Positions 32,690 to 40,017 of a DNA stretch of 64,000 nucleotides are shown in pieces. The notes beneath the pieces are model-generated. The model ran no database searches. It was given only the letters and a program-made list of their open reading frames with translations, and was not told the DNA's origin. A program made the position numbers and the translations under genes. Source of the DNA: Pedobacter cryotolerans (GTDB taxonomy: Bacteria > Bacteroidota > Bacteroidia > Sphingobacteriales > Sphingobacteriaceae); assembly GCF_005116475.1 (NCBI RefSeq), contig NZ_SWBO01000001.1, positions 434,001 to 498,000 of the forward strand, in the 5' to 3' direction. Position 1 is the stretch's first letter. Each line of letters opens with the position of its first letter.

Positions 32690-34267
32690 TTAACATTTCT
32701 TTTTTTTAGATGAATTAGATGTGTTTTTATATTCTCTATTTCCATTGCTAGTTGAACGATTTTTGTTTGGAGCAGCAATATATGCTTGACTGTGTTGAAG
32801 GTTTTGCCAAAAGATATCTTGACAATATTCAGTCAATGAAATTGAGCTATCAGGTGATGTTAAAATTCCACGGGAAATGGCAAATCTTGTTAATAATGAG
32901 GCCATCGAATTTACATAAGTATTTGCCATTTGTGTATGCTGCGGTATGCCTTGGTTTGAATAGGGGGTTCCTGATTGGTCAAATAGAAATGTATTCATAC
33001 CCGCAAATATATCATGTTCCAAGCCTGAAGTATGATGTATGCCGTATACCATATATGAGTGCATTAACTCGTGGATTAATGTAGCTGCAACTGCTAAATC
33101 TGTAGCCTCATTTAACATTAACTTATTAAGATGGATATACCCCGTAGTGTCGTTGGTAACACCATTTCTTCTTAAGATAAAAGAATTCCCGGCTGCATCG
33201 TACTTAGTTTGGTCATTAAATAGATGTTCACCTATCTTAATTTTGAAAGTGCCTGAATTCGCAATTGTACTTATCGAAGCAGAAGCATTTAGGTTTGCCA
33301 TTGATAATAAATCAGAAAGAACATTTTGTATTTCACCTGCCTCAGAAATAATTTTAGTTGCAATTGTATCAACGCAAGGTCTAGCTGTAGAATCAACTTT
33401 AATTTCTTTCAAGATCCGGGGGCAAGCCGTTATCCCCGTATTCCCACCCATACAGATATTGCAAGGATTGTTATCAGAAGCTGTTCCATTTGGCTCGCCT
33501 GCACAATCGTATACCACAGTCTCTGTTATAACACCTCCAACAGGAGGAGGTCCAACAGGACCTGTAGGTCCACTACAAAATTCACCCAGATAAGTTACTG
33601 TCGAAAACATATAATCACCATATTGATCATAATAATAAACATGTAAGTACCGGCTGCTACAGGTTATGGTCGATCCATCTTCAGTTATCTCTGTGCTTAA
33701 CTTGTTGGGGATATTCGCATTAGCGAGTTTGCCTTTTAAGCCACCTTTGCTTTGTGTGTTAGGTAGTTTAGAGGTTATTCTCACAGTGCCAGGAACTTGC
33801 CTGCCTTCTTTATAATAATGGCCTTCTAGATAGCTGTAATTTAGGTTATAGCTAATCATAGCTCCACTAAATCCTTCTATCTGCTTGTCTTTGTATCTCG
33901 TAACTGTTGATTCTCCTTTTTCATTGATAATTTCGGTAGCTCCTATCACCTCTATGACCTTCCCATCGGTGATTTCGCCATCTCGTTCTTCAAATATGTA
34001 TTTTCTGGCATAGTCAATATCTTTGTTGTTTAGCTCGTACTTCTCTAATGGAACGGTCATTACGGTTTTGCCATCCTTGGTTTTCTCCATTTTTGCCTCT
34101 GCCCATATGGGTGTCTTTTTGTTTTCAATCTTAGTATTATGGGGCTTGTTTCCAGATCCTCCCTGGTTTGCCGAACTTACCTTAGGTAAGGTGGTCGTTT
34201 GTTTATTGTAGAATAATTTGGCCTTTTCCAGCAAAATTGCTGGTGGAGTTTCCGAACCCATACGCAA
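32690..34267 (-). CDS. HELMH metallopeptidase-like protein (frameshifted lipoprotein)
   Basis: The readable frame gives 525 residues from a TTG at 34267 (an ATG follows at 34261). The N-terminal ~230 residues are beta-rich, then comes a Pro/Gly linker 'SGPTGPVGPPPVGG' and a cysteine-containing segment ('CAGEPNG', 'NPCNICMGG'). The C-terminal domain holds the zinc-peptidase motif HELMH (H399, E400, H403) in 'AATLIHELMHSYM', with 'GLEHD' ~15 residues later as a possible third ligand. The lipoprotein signal peptide lies upstream in another frame, separated by a G7 tract. The gene is in a two-gene unit with the small secreted protein, between secG and groS. Family not recognised; peptidase activity inferred. 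Confidence 0.75.
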   Translation of the reverse strand: MRMGSETPPAILLEKAKLFYNKQTTTLPKVSSANQGGSGNKPHNTKIENKKTPIWAEAKMEKTKDGKTVMTVPLEKYELNNKDIDYARKYIFEERDGEITDGKVIEVIGATEIINEKGESTVTRYKDKQIEGFSGAMISYNLNYSYLEGHYYKEGRQVPGTVRITSKLPNTQSKGGLKGKLANANIPNKLSTEITEDGSTITCSSRYLHVYYYDQYGDYMFSTVTYLGEFCSGPTGPVGPPPVGGVITETVVYDCAGEPNGTASDNNPCNICMGGNTGITACPRILKEIKVDSTARPCVDTIATKIISEAGEIQNVLSDLLSMANLNASASISTIANSGTFKIKIGEHLFNDQTKYDAAGNSFILRRNGVTNDTTGYIHLNKLMLNEATDLAVAATLIHELMHSYMVYGIHHTSGLEHDIFAGMNTFLFDQSGTPYSNQGIPQHTQMANTYVNSMASLLTRFAISRGILTSPDSSISLTEYCQDIFWQNLQHSQAYIAAPNKNRSTSNGNREYKNTSNSSKKKKC

Positions 34268-34364
34268 TTCCTTTTTGCAGGAGTGAATAATAAAGGCTGA
34301 GGTTAAAAGGATTAAAATTAAGCAAAGGTTAAATTTTTTGAGGGGGGGTAAAAAGTTTATACAT
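34261..34364 (-). other. lipoprotein signal peptide region of the HELMH gene with G7-tract frameshift
   Basis: On the minus strand an ATG at 34364 starts 'MYKLFTPP' and ends in a stop after 11 codons. The frame of the HELMH protein upstream of its TTG reads 'KKFNLCLILILLTSAFIIH' followed by S-C-K-K-E, a textbook lipobox (I-H-S-C), but has no in-frame start before a stop. Removing one base of the C7 run (plus-strand G7, 34342-34348) joins the two into a perfect lipoprotein signal. The cause may be a real mutation, slippage or a sequencing error. Confidence 0.8.
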
Positions 34365-34570
34365 GATCGCGTTTTTTATTTCTATAATATTAATTATAAA
34401 AAACTACAGCTCCAAGTTTTTTGTACGAAAGGGTGTTTGCGTTGTATGAAGGGTATTTTGGTTGTATTAAAGTATTTTTCTTTTGGTTGGTGTTACCATC
34501 AATCCATCGCTTCTGAATAAAACAGATTTCTCAATCGCGAAAAGCTCATTTCGAAATGACGACAGTATTA
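34365..34570. other. intergenic region between HELMH gene and secG terminator
   Basis: With the signal-peptide region this makes 363 bp without an intact gene. It is AT-rich and contains a partial copy of the CATTTCGAAATGACGA dispersed repeat (about 34529-34563: 'GATTTCTCAATCGCGAAAAG' then CTCATTTCGAAATGACG). The promoter of the HELMH unit should lie here; no consensus TAnnTTTG was found. Confidence 0.5.
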
Positions 34571-34573
34571 TAA

Positions 34574-34608
34574 ACAAAAAAACTCCCTAGTAATTAAACT
34601 AGAGAGTT
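34574..34608 (-). terminator. intrinsic terminator of secG
   Basis: The arms AACTCCCTAG (34581-34590) and CTAGAGAGTT (34599-34608) pair with one G-T wobble, and on the minus strand the hairpin is followed by TTTTTTTG. It lies 23 bp after the secG stop. Confidence 0.85.
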
Positions 34609-34630
34609 CTTTTTATTTCGTTTGAACGAA

Positions 34631-34987
34631 TTATTTTTTAGTCGTATCAGCAGGTGTTGCTGCTGGAGTAGCTTTTTGTTGTGAACCACCACCTAAAACA
34701 GATGGAGTAGCTGCTTTATTGATTAACTCATCGGCTTTGCCAGCTGCACCAGTAGAAACACCAGCGCCAGATTTGCCAATAGTTGTAATTGCCAATGAAA
34801 CTACTACAATTAAAGTTAACAATACCCAAGTTCCTTTTTCTAAAACATCGCCAGTACGTTGTACACCAAACATGTTACTGCCCGAACCGCCAGTAGCTAA
34901 ACCGCCACCTTTAGGGTTTTGTATTAGAACAAATAAACCCAATGCAACGCAAAAAATAATTAATAAAATGACTAATAAGGTTACCAT
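34631..34987 (-). CDS. secG: preprotein translocase subunit SecG
   Basis: 118 residues. The first helix 'VTLLVILLIIFCVALGLFVLIQ' and the conserved loop 'NPKGGGLATGGSGSNMFG' are the SecG signature, with the second helix at about 53-73. A low-complexity Ala/Thr/Gly tail ('SQQKATPAATPADTTKK') is common in Bacteroidota SecG. It is part of the SecYEG channel, in the same window as secA. It is the last gene of the miaB/sigma-54/lptE/TPR/secG gene order, 13 bp from the upstream stop, with a terminator after it. Confidence 0.93.
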   Translation of the reverse strand: MVTLLVILLIIFCVALGLFVLIQNPKGGGLATGGSGSNMFGVQRTGDVLEKGTWVLLTLIVVVSLAITTIGKSGAGVSTGAAGKADELINKAATPSVLGGGSQQKATPAATPADTTKK

Positions 34988-35000
34988 GTATAATATGTTG

Positions 35001-36233
35001 TTAAATTTTCTTTTCTAAAGATTGAATAAGGTCGGCAAAGTAACGGCTTTTTTCTGGAAACTTCAAACTTAATTTTTCATAAGTGTCTATTGCCTTGTGG
35101 TAAAGCATTTGCTCTATATAAATTGCAGCCAAGGTTTCAGAAACAAGGTCGTTATGATCTTCTGCGCTTTTCTTGGCTTTATTCTCTGTGTTAATCTGCT
35201 CTGCCTTTGGTGGCCTTATTTGTGGTTCGTTTTTAATAAACGATTCGATAATATCGGCTCCTTTATGCGTAATCTGTCTATTAATTGGCCCCTTACTGGC
35301 TTCATCGGCAACGTTAAAGGGTGTTTGCAAGTGAAAAATATGCTCTACATATTGTTGTTGCAGCTCGCTAGGGTTGGGGTTGTTATTTTTTTTTGGCGTT
35401 ACATAAGGCTGAAAAATTTGCTCATGCTCCTTACGCGTTTTAGCCAACCACCATAAAAAAGTATAAGGTAATTTATCGTCGTCGTATTTGCTAACTGTTT
35501 GTGCTTCGGCTTCTTGGTCGTATTCTTCAACCAAAGCAATGTTAGGTTTCTGCTCGTCAACCGTAATTTGATCTGCACTAAAACTCTTTTCGAAAGCAAA
35601 AAAGTCGGAAGCTACAATACTTTCAATTGCAAATTCATCTGGTAAAGTTTCTTCTGCTGTTTTTTCCTCTATTTCAAAAACTGGAGCAGGTTTTAACTGT
35701 TCTGTAGGGATGTAAGCTGCAGCATTAAGCTCAATAATTTCATCAAAAGTTTCTTGCTCATCAGTTATTGATGCGTTTGATGTTTGAACCGAACTAACTT
35801 CGTTAATTTCTTCAAAAATCTCATCTTGTTCTACATCGTAATGATTGTCTTGAACATCACCGAACTCGTTAATTTCTTCAAAAACTTCCTGTTCATCAAT
35901 TAAAGAAACTTCGTTTGGTTTATCTGCAACTTGCAATTCATCCGCCTGGATGGCGCCAAAAGAAAGCAAATGATAAGGTTTTTGAGCTAAACTTTCTGGT
36001 GCATGAATAACCTGATGCAACAAATTACCATTATTGTAAAGTGCAGCGGTTGCCAACTGATTGTTTGAATTTTCGCTATTGAAACTAGCTTTAGCCAATA
36101 GCAAATGCAATGGTTGGTAATATGGATATTTATCTACAAGATTTTGCAACATAAAGGCATGCTCTTGCGTAACCAATGATGGTTTTGCAAGTAAATTTGC
36201 CAGCTGTTGTTTGGTTTGTAAATCTAGCTCCAT
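35001..36233 (-). CDS. acidic protein with short Glu-rich repeats and TPR-like C-terminus
   Basis: 410 residues, not assigned to a named family. The N-terminal ~80 residues are helical, TPR-like ('KYPYYQPLHLLLAKASF'). The middle is strongly acidic, with three copies of a repeated unit: 'EVFEEINEFGDVQ', 'EIFEEINEVSSVQ' and 'ETFDEIIELNAAA'. The C-terminal ~45 residues form a TPR-like pair ('SETLAAIYIEQMLYHKAID'). No signal peptide. It lies between lptE and secG in a conserved order, so a role in envelope assembly is plausible but not shown. Confidence 0.75.
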   Translation of the reverse strand: MELDLQTKQQLANLLAKPSLVTQEHAFMLQNLVDKYPYYQPLHLLLAKASFNSENSNNQLATAALYNNGNLLHQVIHAPESLAQKPYHLLSFGAIQADELQVADKPNEVSLIDEQEVFEEINEFGDVQDNHYDVEQDEIFEEINEVSSVQTSNASITDEQETFDEIIELNAAAYIPTEQLKPAPVFEIEEKTAEETLPDEFAIESIVASDFFAFEKSFSADQITVDEQKPNIALVEEYDQEAEAQTVSKYDDDKLPYTFLWWLAKTRKEHEQIFQPYVTPKKNNNPNPSELQQQYVEHIFHLQTPFNVADEASKGPINRQITHKGADIIESFIKNEPQIRPPKAEQINTENKAKKSAEDHNDLVSETLAAIYIEQMLYHKAIDTYEKLSLKFPEKSRYFADLIQSLEKKI

Positions 36234-36266
36234 GCCGCTAAGTTAATAATTGAAAGTGCAAATTTA

Positions 36267-36779
36267 TTACCATTGTGCAAAAGCTTGGTTAAATATATTT
36301 TCGGTAAGTTTAAAATTTACCGCTTTAATTAACCTTGCTTGCTGGGCTTCTAAACTTTGTCCGGCTAAAGAAAAATCTTCAAAAGCAGTGAAAGATTGCT
36401 CAAAACTTTTACTCTCTTTAAATTCGGTATTGTTAGTGTATTTTACTGCAACTGTTATAGTTAGCCTATTCGCTCCGGCAATTGGGGCACTGTTATCTTG
36501 TATGGCAATTGGCTTAATGTCATAACCTGTAATTCTGCCTTCAAAAACTACATCGGCTTCGTTTTGGGTTAAGGTTAAACGACTTTGTGTGCGTATACGC
36601 TCTTTTAAATCTTCAGTAAAAACGTTACTTAAAGTTGGGATTACCAATGGTGCATTGTTCTCGAACAATTGCACACGAACGGTTTTTAAACCTGTGGTAG
36701 ATGCGCCATTAAATTTATAGCCACAACCGCTGAGAGCGCTAAGAGCGAAAACTGTTAAAATTAAGATCAGCTTTTTCAT
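36267..36779 (-). CDS. lptE: LptE-family lipopolysaccharide-assembly lipoprotein
   Basis: 170 residues. The lipoprotein signal ends 'LSALSGCGYKF' with lipobox Cys19. The following 'VRVQLFENNAPLVIPTLSN', 'DLKERIRTQSRLTL' and 'DVVFEGRITGYD' segments match the Bacteroidota LptE pattern. LptE is the outer-membrane partner of LptD in lipopolysaccharide insertion. It follows the sigma-54 activator gene on the same strand, with a large palindrome between them, and precedes the TPR-like gene. Confidence 0.9.
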   Translation of the reverse strand: MKKLILILTVFALSALSGCGYKFNGASTTGLKTVRVQLFENNAPLVIPTLSNVFTEDLKERIRTQSRLTLTQNEADVVFEGRITGYDIKPIAIQDNSAPIAGANRLTITVAVKYTNNTEFKESKSFEQSFTAFEDFSLAGQSLEAQQARLIKAVNFKLTENIFNQAFAQW

Positions 36780-36812
36780 CTGTATATAGTTTGTTTTTTA
36801 ATTGTGATGAAG

Positions 36813-36942
36813 CCCTGCCTACCGCAGGCGCAATGTTATTAAGTTAAGAAAAATTAACACGTTGGCGGGGAAGCCAACGCTGGAAGTTTCTTATGTTGGC
36901 GTCCCCGCCAACGCTTAACTTAATGACATTGACCGCAGGCAG
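36813..36942. repeat. large imperfect palindrome (cruciform-type) between sigma-54 activator and lptE
   Basis: The outer arms pair from CTGCCT/AGGCAG inward. AATGTTATTAAGTTAAG (36832-36848) pairs with CTTAACTTAATGACATT (36914-36930) with one mismatch, and CGTTGGCGGGGA (36860-36871) pairs exactly with TCCCCGCCAACG (36902-36913). Smaller nested palindromes lie at the tip (GTTGGC / GCCAAC). It is likely a dispersed repeat, and may also attenuate transcription. Confidence 0.85.
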
Positions 36943-36961
36943 TTATCAGATTTCTTCATCA

Positions 36962-38191
36962 TTATAGGTTAAGTTCTTTTATTTTGCGGTAAAGTGTACG
37001 TTCTGATATACCCAACTCTTGTGCTGCAAATTTGCGTTTGCCTTTGTGTTTTTTCAATGCTTTTTTGATCAAATCAGATTCTTTATCAATTAAGGATAAC
37101 GACTCTTCTACTTCTTCGGCATCATGCGCATAATTATAATCGGTAGGATTATTTTGCGTAGGATGTTTGATGGTTAACGTTGCCTCATTTTGGTTGGGTA
37201 AATCAATGTCGTGGTATAACTGATTAATATATTGAGGGTTATCTGCAATAACATGATCGGTATTCCCTCCATTTTGGATGATTTCTGCCACTAATTTCTT
37301 CAGCTCAACCATATCCTTTTTCATATCAAACAACACTTTGTACAAAATGTCTCTTTCAGAAAAATCTTCTTTGTTGCTGCCATTAATCGCCATTGGCAAA
37401 TTATTGGCCTGCTCATTAGGAATATAATTTAACAAAGCCTGTGCATTTACATTTCTATCTTTCTCTAAAACGCAAATCTGCTCTGCAATATTTTTTAATT
37501 GCCTAACATTTCCTGGCCAGCTGTAGTTGCTTAAAATTTGTATGGCTTCGGGTTCTAGCTGTATCCCCGGACTGCGGTATTTGTCACTAAAATCGGCTGC
37601 AAATTTTCTAAATAAAAGATAAATATCTTCTTTTCTTTCGTTTAAAGCTGGTATACGAAGTGGCACCGTGTTTAATCTGTAATATAAATCTTCACGAAAT
37701 TTGCCGTTTTTAACTCGGTTGTAAACATCAACATTTGTTGCAGCGATAATTCTTACATCTGTTTTTTGGACTTTAGATGAACCTACACGTAAATATTCGC
37801 CACTTTCTAAAATGCGTAATAAACGAGCTTGTGTACCCAAAGGCAATTCGGCAACTTCATCTAAAAAAATTGTTCCGCCGTTGGCAACTTCGAAATAGCC
37901 TTTACGAGCTTCGTGTGCACCAGTAAATGAACCTTTTTCGTGCCCAAATAATTCCGAATCTATAGTTCCTTCTGGTATAGCGCCACAGTTTACAGCAATA
38001 AAAGCACCATGCTTACGAGCACTCATTTGATGGATGATGTGCGAAAAAACTTCCTTTCCGCTACCACTTTCGCCAGTAATTAAAACCGACATATCAGTAG
38101 GCGAAACCTGTCTGGCAGTATCTATAGCACGGTTTAATAGCGGCGAACCACCAATAATACCGAACCTATTTTTTATATCTTGTATATCCAT
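36962..38191 (-). CDS. sigma-54-dependent transcriptional activator (no receiver domain)
   Basis: 409 residues. The AAA+ domain starts almost at the N-terminus, with no receiver, PAS or GAF domain before it. Walker A is 'GESGSGKE' (40-47, K46), the sigma-54 contact loop is 'GSFTGA' (87-92) and Walker B is 'GGTIFLDEVAEL' (D111, E112). A linker (about 250-350) is followed by a Fis-type helix-turn-helix at the C-terminus ('KRKFAAQELGISERTLYRKI'). It activates RpoN promoters; the missing sensor suggests regulation by expression or partner protein. It is in the miaB-lptE-secG cluster. Confidence 0.93.
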   Translation of the reverse strand: MDIQDIKNRFGIIGGSPLLNRAIDTARQVSPTDMSVLITGESGSGKEVFSHIIHQMSARKHGAFIAVNCGAIPEGTIDSELFGHEKGSFTGAHEARKGYFEVANGGTIFLDEVAELPLGTQARLLRILESGEYLRVGSSKVQKTDVRIIAATNVDVYNRVKNGKFREDLYYRLNTVPLRIPALNERKEDIYLLFRKFAADFSDKYRSPGIQLEPEAIQILSNYSWPGNVRQLKNIAEQICVLEKDRNVNAQALLNYIPNEQANNLPMAINGSNKEDFSERDILYKVLFDMKKDMVELKKLVAEIIQNGGNTDHVIADNPQYINQLYHDIDLPNQNEATLTIKHPTQNNPTDYNYAHDAEEVEESLSLIDKESDLIKKALKKHKGKRKFAAQELGISERTLYRKIKELNL

Positions 38192-38292
38192 TTTCTTTTT
38201 AGATATGAGTATTGAGATGTGAGATATGAGACTTTAAGTCTTATAACCTTAACCCATCAACTATTTTCTTTTTGCTTTGGTCTTTAAGCTTT

Positions 38293-38320
38293 CCTTTCCC
38301 CTTTTGGGGGGTTGGAGGGA
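38293..38320. repeat. GC-type palindrome (CCCCTTTTGGGG) at the miaB 3' end
   Basis: The sequence CCTTTCCCCTTTTGGGGGGT followed by TGGAGGGA abuts the miaB stop codon on the minus strand. CCCC/GGGG pair around TTTT. It is of the same kind as the element inside miaB (39138) and the pair at 61751 and 61811. Confidence 0.7.
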
Positions 38321-39880
38321 TTAAACGATTCTTCCAATTAGCGTAGCTGATGTACAACGTTCTATATAAACATTTACATATTCGCCAGGTTTTACATTTT
38401 CTACTACCGGAAAAACTGCCATTGCGTTTTGATCGTTTCGTCCTCTAAATTCTTTATCAGATTTTTTAGAAAAACCTTCGATTAAAATTCTAACTGTTTG
38501 TCCAACAAATTCTTCTAAACAAGCCAATGAATCTTCTTGTTGTTTCTTAAATATTTCTGCTAATCGGCGAGCTTTTACATCTTCAGGAATATCATCAACA
38601 TATTTACGTGCAGCTAAAGTACCTGGGCGTTCAGAATAGGAGAATGTATAAGCAAAATTGTATTTCGCATAATCCATAATGCTCAAAGTATCTTGATGTT
38701 CTTCTTCAGTTTCTGTGCAAAAACCTGCAATAATATCCGCCGAGATGGCGCAACCTGGAATAATGCGACGAATGGCATCAATTCTGTTCATGTACCACTC
38801 ACGCGTATAAGTACGGTTCATTAAGGCTAAAATTCTGCTGTTACCAGATTGAACCGGTAAATGAATGTAATTACAAATGTTATCGTGTTTGGCTATGGTA
38901 TATAAAACCTCGTCGGTAATATCTTTAGGGTGCGATGTAGAGAATCGAACGCGTAAATCTGGATTAATCGCTGCAACCATTTCTAACAATTGCGCAAAAT
39001 TTACCGATCCTAATTCTTCATCTTTTTTAACCAATTTTTCTGGTAACTCATTTTTGCTAACCAAAGCTTCTAATAAAGCATCGCCAGTTAAAGTGTTCAT
39101 TTCATCCGCTTCATCGATTTGCTTTTGTGTAATGGTACTCCCTTCCCCTTGGGAAGGGTTGGGGTTGGGTTTCCATAAATACGAATCAACATTTTGCCCA
39201 AGTAAGGTAACTTCGCGATAGCCATTTTCGAATAATTGACGACACTCCTCTACAATTGAAAAAGGATCACGGCTTCTTTCTCTGCCTCTGGTAAACGGAA
39301 CTACGCAAAAAGAACACATGTTATCGCAACCACGCATAATAGTTACGAAAGCAGTAATGCCATTGCTGTTTAAACGCACCGGACTAATATCTGCATAAGT
39401 TTCTTCGCGAGATAAAATTACGTTTACAGCTTTATGTCCTTCTTCTACCTGACTAATTAAGCCCGGTAAATCGCGGTAAGCATCTGGGCCAACAACTACA
39501 TCAACCAGTTTTTCTTCTTCTAAAAACTTAGCTTTTAAACGCTCGGCCATACAGCCTAAAACTCCCACAATTAATTTCGGATTTCTTCTTTTTTCTACCC
39601 CAAATTGAGATAATCGATTACGAACACGAGTTTCAGCATTTTCACGGATAGAACATGTGTTAATGAAAATTACATCTGCTTGGTGGTAATCTCCAGTAGT
39701 TTCAAATCCAGTTTCTGCTAAAATAGAAGCCACAATTTCGCTATCAGCAAAATTCATTTGGCAACCATAACTTTCAATGTAAAGTTTCCTGCCGTCGCTT
39801 TTAGTGTTTGCTAAAATCAAAGCCTCACCTTGGCGCTCTTCATCGTGTTTCTTGTCGGCTAAAGTTAATTCAATCATCAA
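38321..39880 (-). CDS. miaB: tRNA-2-methylthio-N6-dimethylallyladenosine synthase MiaB
   Basis: 519 residues. The UPF0004 N-terminal domain has cysteines C40, C76 and C110 ('[12 protein letters not shown]', '[10 protein letters not shown]', 'LGCMAERLK'). The radical-SAM cysteines are in '[19 protein letters not shown]' (C185, C189, C192). A C-terminal TRAM domain ends the protein. The enzyme adds the 2-methylthio group to i6A37 of tRNAs. It is about 50 residues longer than usual. An insert lies between '[11 protein letters not shown]' (ending at 236) and 'SVNFAQLLE' (from 292), and begins with a palindromic-repeat-encoded '[10 protein letters not shown]'. Good promoter upstream. Confidence 0.95.
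   Translation of the reverse strand: MMIELTLADKKHDEERQGEALILANTKSDGRKLYIESYGCQMNFADSEIVASILAETGFETTGDYHQADVIFINTCSIRENAETRVRNRLSQFGVEKRRNPKLIVGVLGCMAERLKAKFLEEEKLVDVVVGPDAYRDLPGLISQVEEGHKAVNVILSREETYADISPVRLNSNGITAFVTIMRGCDNMCSFCVVPFTRGRERSRDPFSIVEECRQLFENGYREVTLLGQNVDSYLWKPNPNPSQGEGSTITQKQIDEADEMNTLTGDALLEALVSKNELPEKLVKKDEELGSVNFAQLLEMVAAINPDLRVRFSTSHPKDITDEVLYTIAKHDNICNYIHLPVQSGNSRILALMNRTYTREWYMNRIDAIRRIIPGCAISADIIAGFCTETEEEHQDTLSIMDYAKYNFAYTFSYSERPGTLAARKYVDDIPEDVKARRLAEIFKKQQEDSLACLEEFVGQTVRILIEGFSKKSDKEFRGRNDQNAMAVFPVVENVKPGEYVNVYIERCTSATLIGRIV
39138..39170. repeat. palindromic repeat inserted in frame in miaB
   Basis: CCCTTCC (39140-39146) and GGAAGGG (39152-39158) form a hairpin, followed by TTGGGGTTGGG. 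On the coding strand it encodes [10 protein letters not shown]. The sequence is of the GC-palindrome type seen at gene ends elsewhere in this window. Confidence 0.8.
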
Positions 39881-39901
39881 TTATTCAATTTTATTGGGTC
39901 T

Positions 39902-39934
39902 CAAAAATACAAAATTATATTCATAAATGACAAA
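39902..39934 (-). promoter_or_regulatory. promoter of miaB
   Basis: On the minus strand TTTG (39934-39931) and TATTTTTG (39909-39902) are separated by 21 bp, close to the Bacteroidota consensus spacing. It lies 22 bp upstream of the miaB ATG. Confidence 0.55.
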
Positions 39935-40017
39935 TTGTCAGCATCAAAATTATTGCTCCTTACATTATTCAAACAAAAAGCTATTGCAATTTGTATTATT
40001 GGTTTAATCTTAAATCT

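Noticed and set aside
32752..33646. Plus-strand ORFs of 110, 184 and 106 codons opposite the HELMH gene
   Set aside because: Antisense shadows of a gene with clear domain content; no signal or motif of their own.
34342..34348. G7 tract as a proven phase-variation switch
   Set aside because: Seven bases is short for slippage and a sequencing error is equally likely; recorded only as a possible frameshift.
34338..34520. Plus-strand ORF of 60 codons in front of secG
   Set aside because: It starts from TTG in the G7 tract and covers the likely promoter region of the minus-strand lipoprotein gene; no homology or motif.
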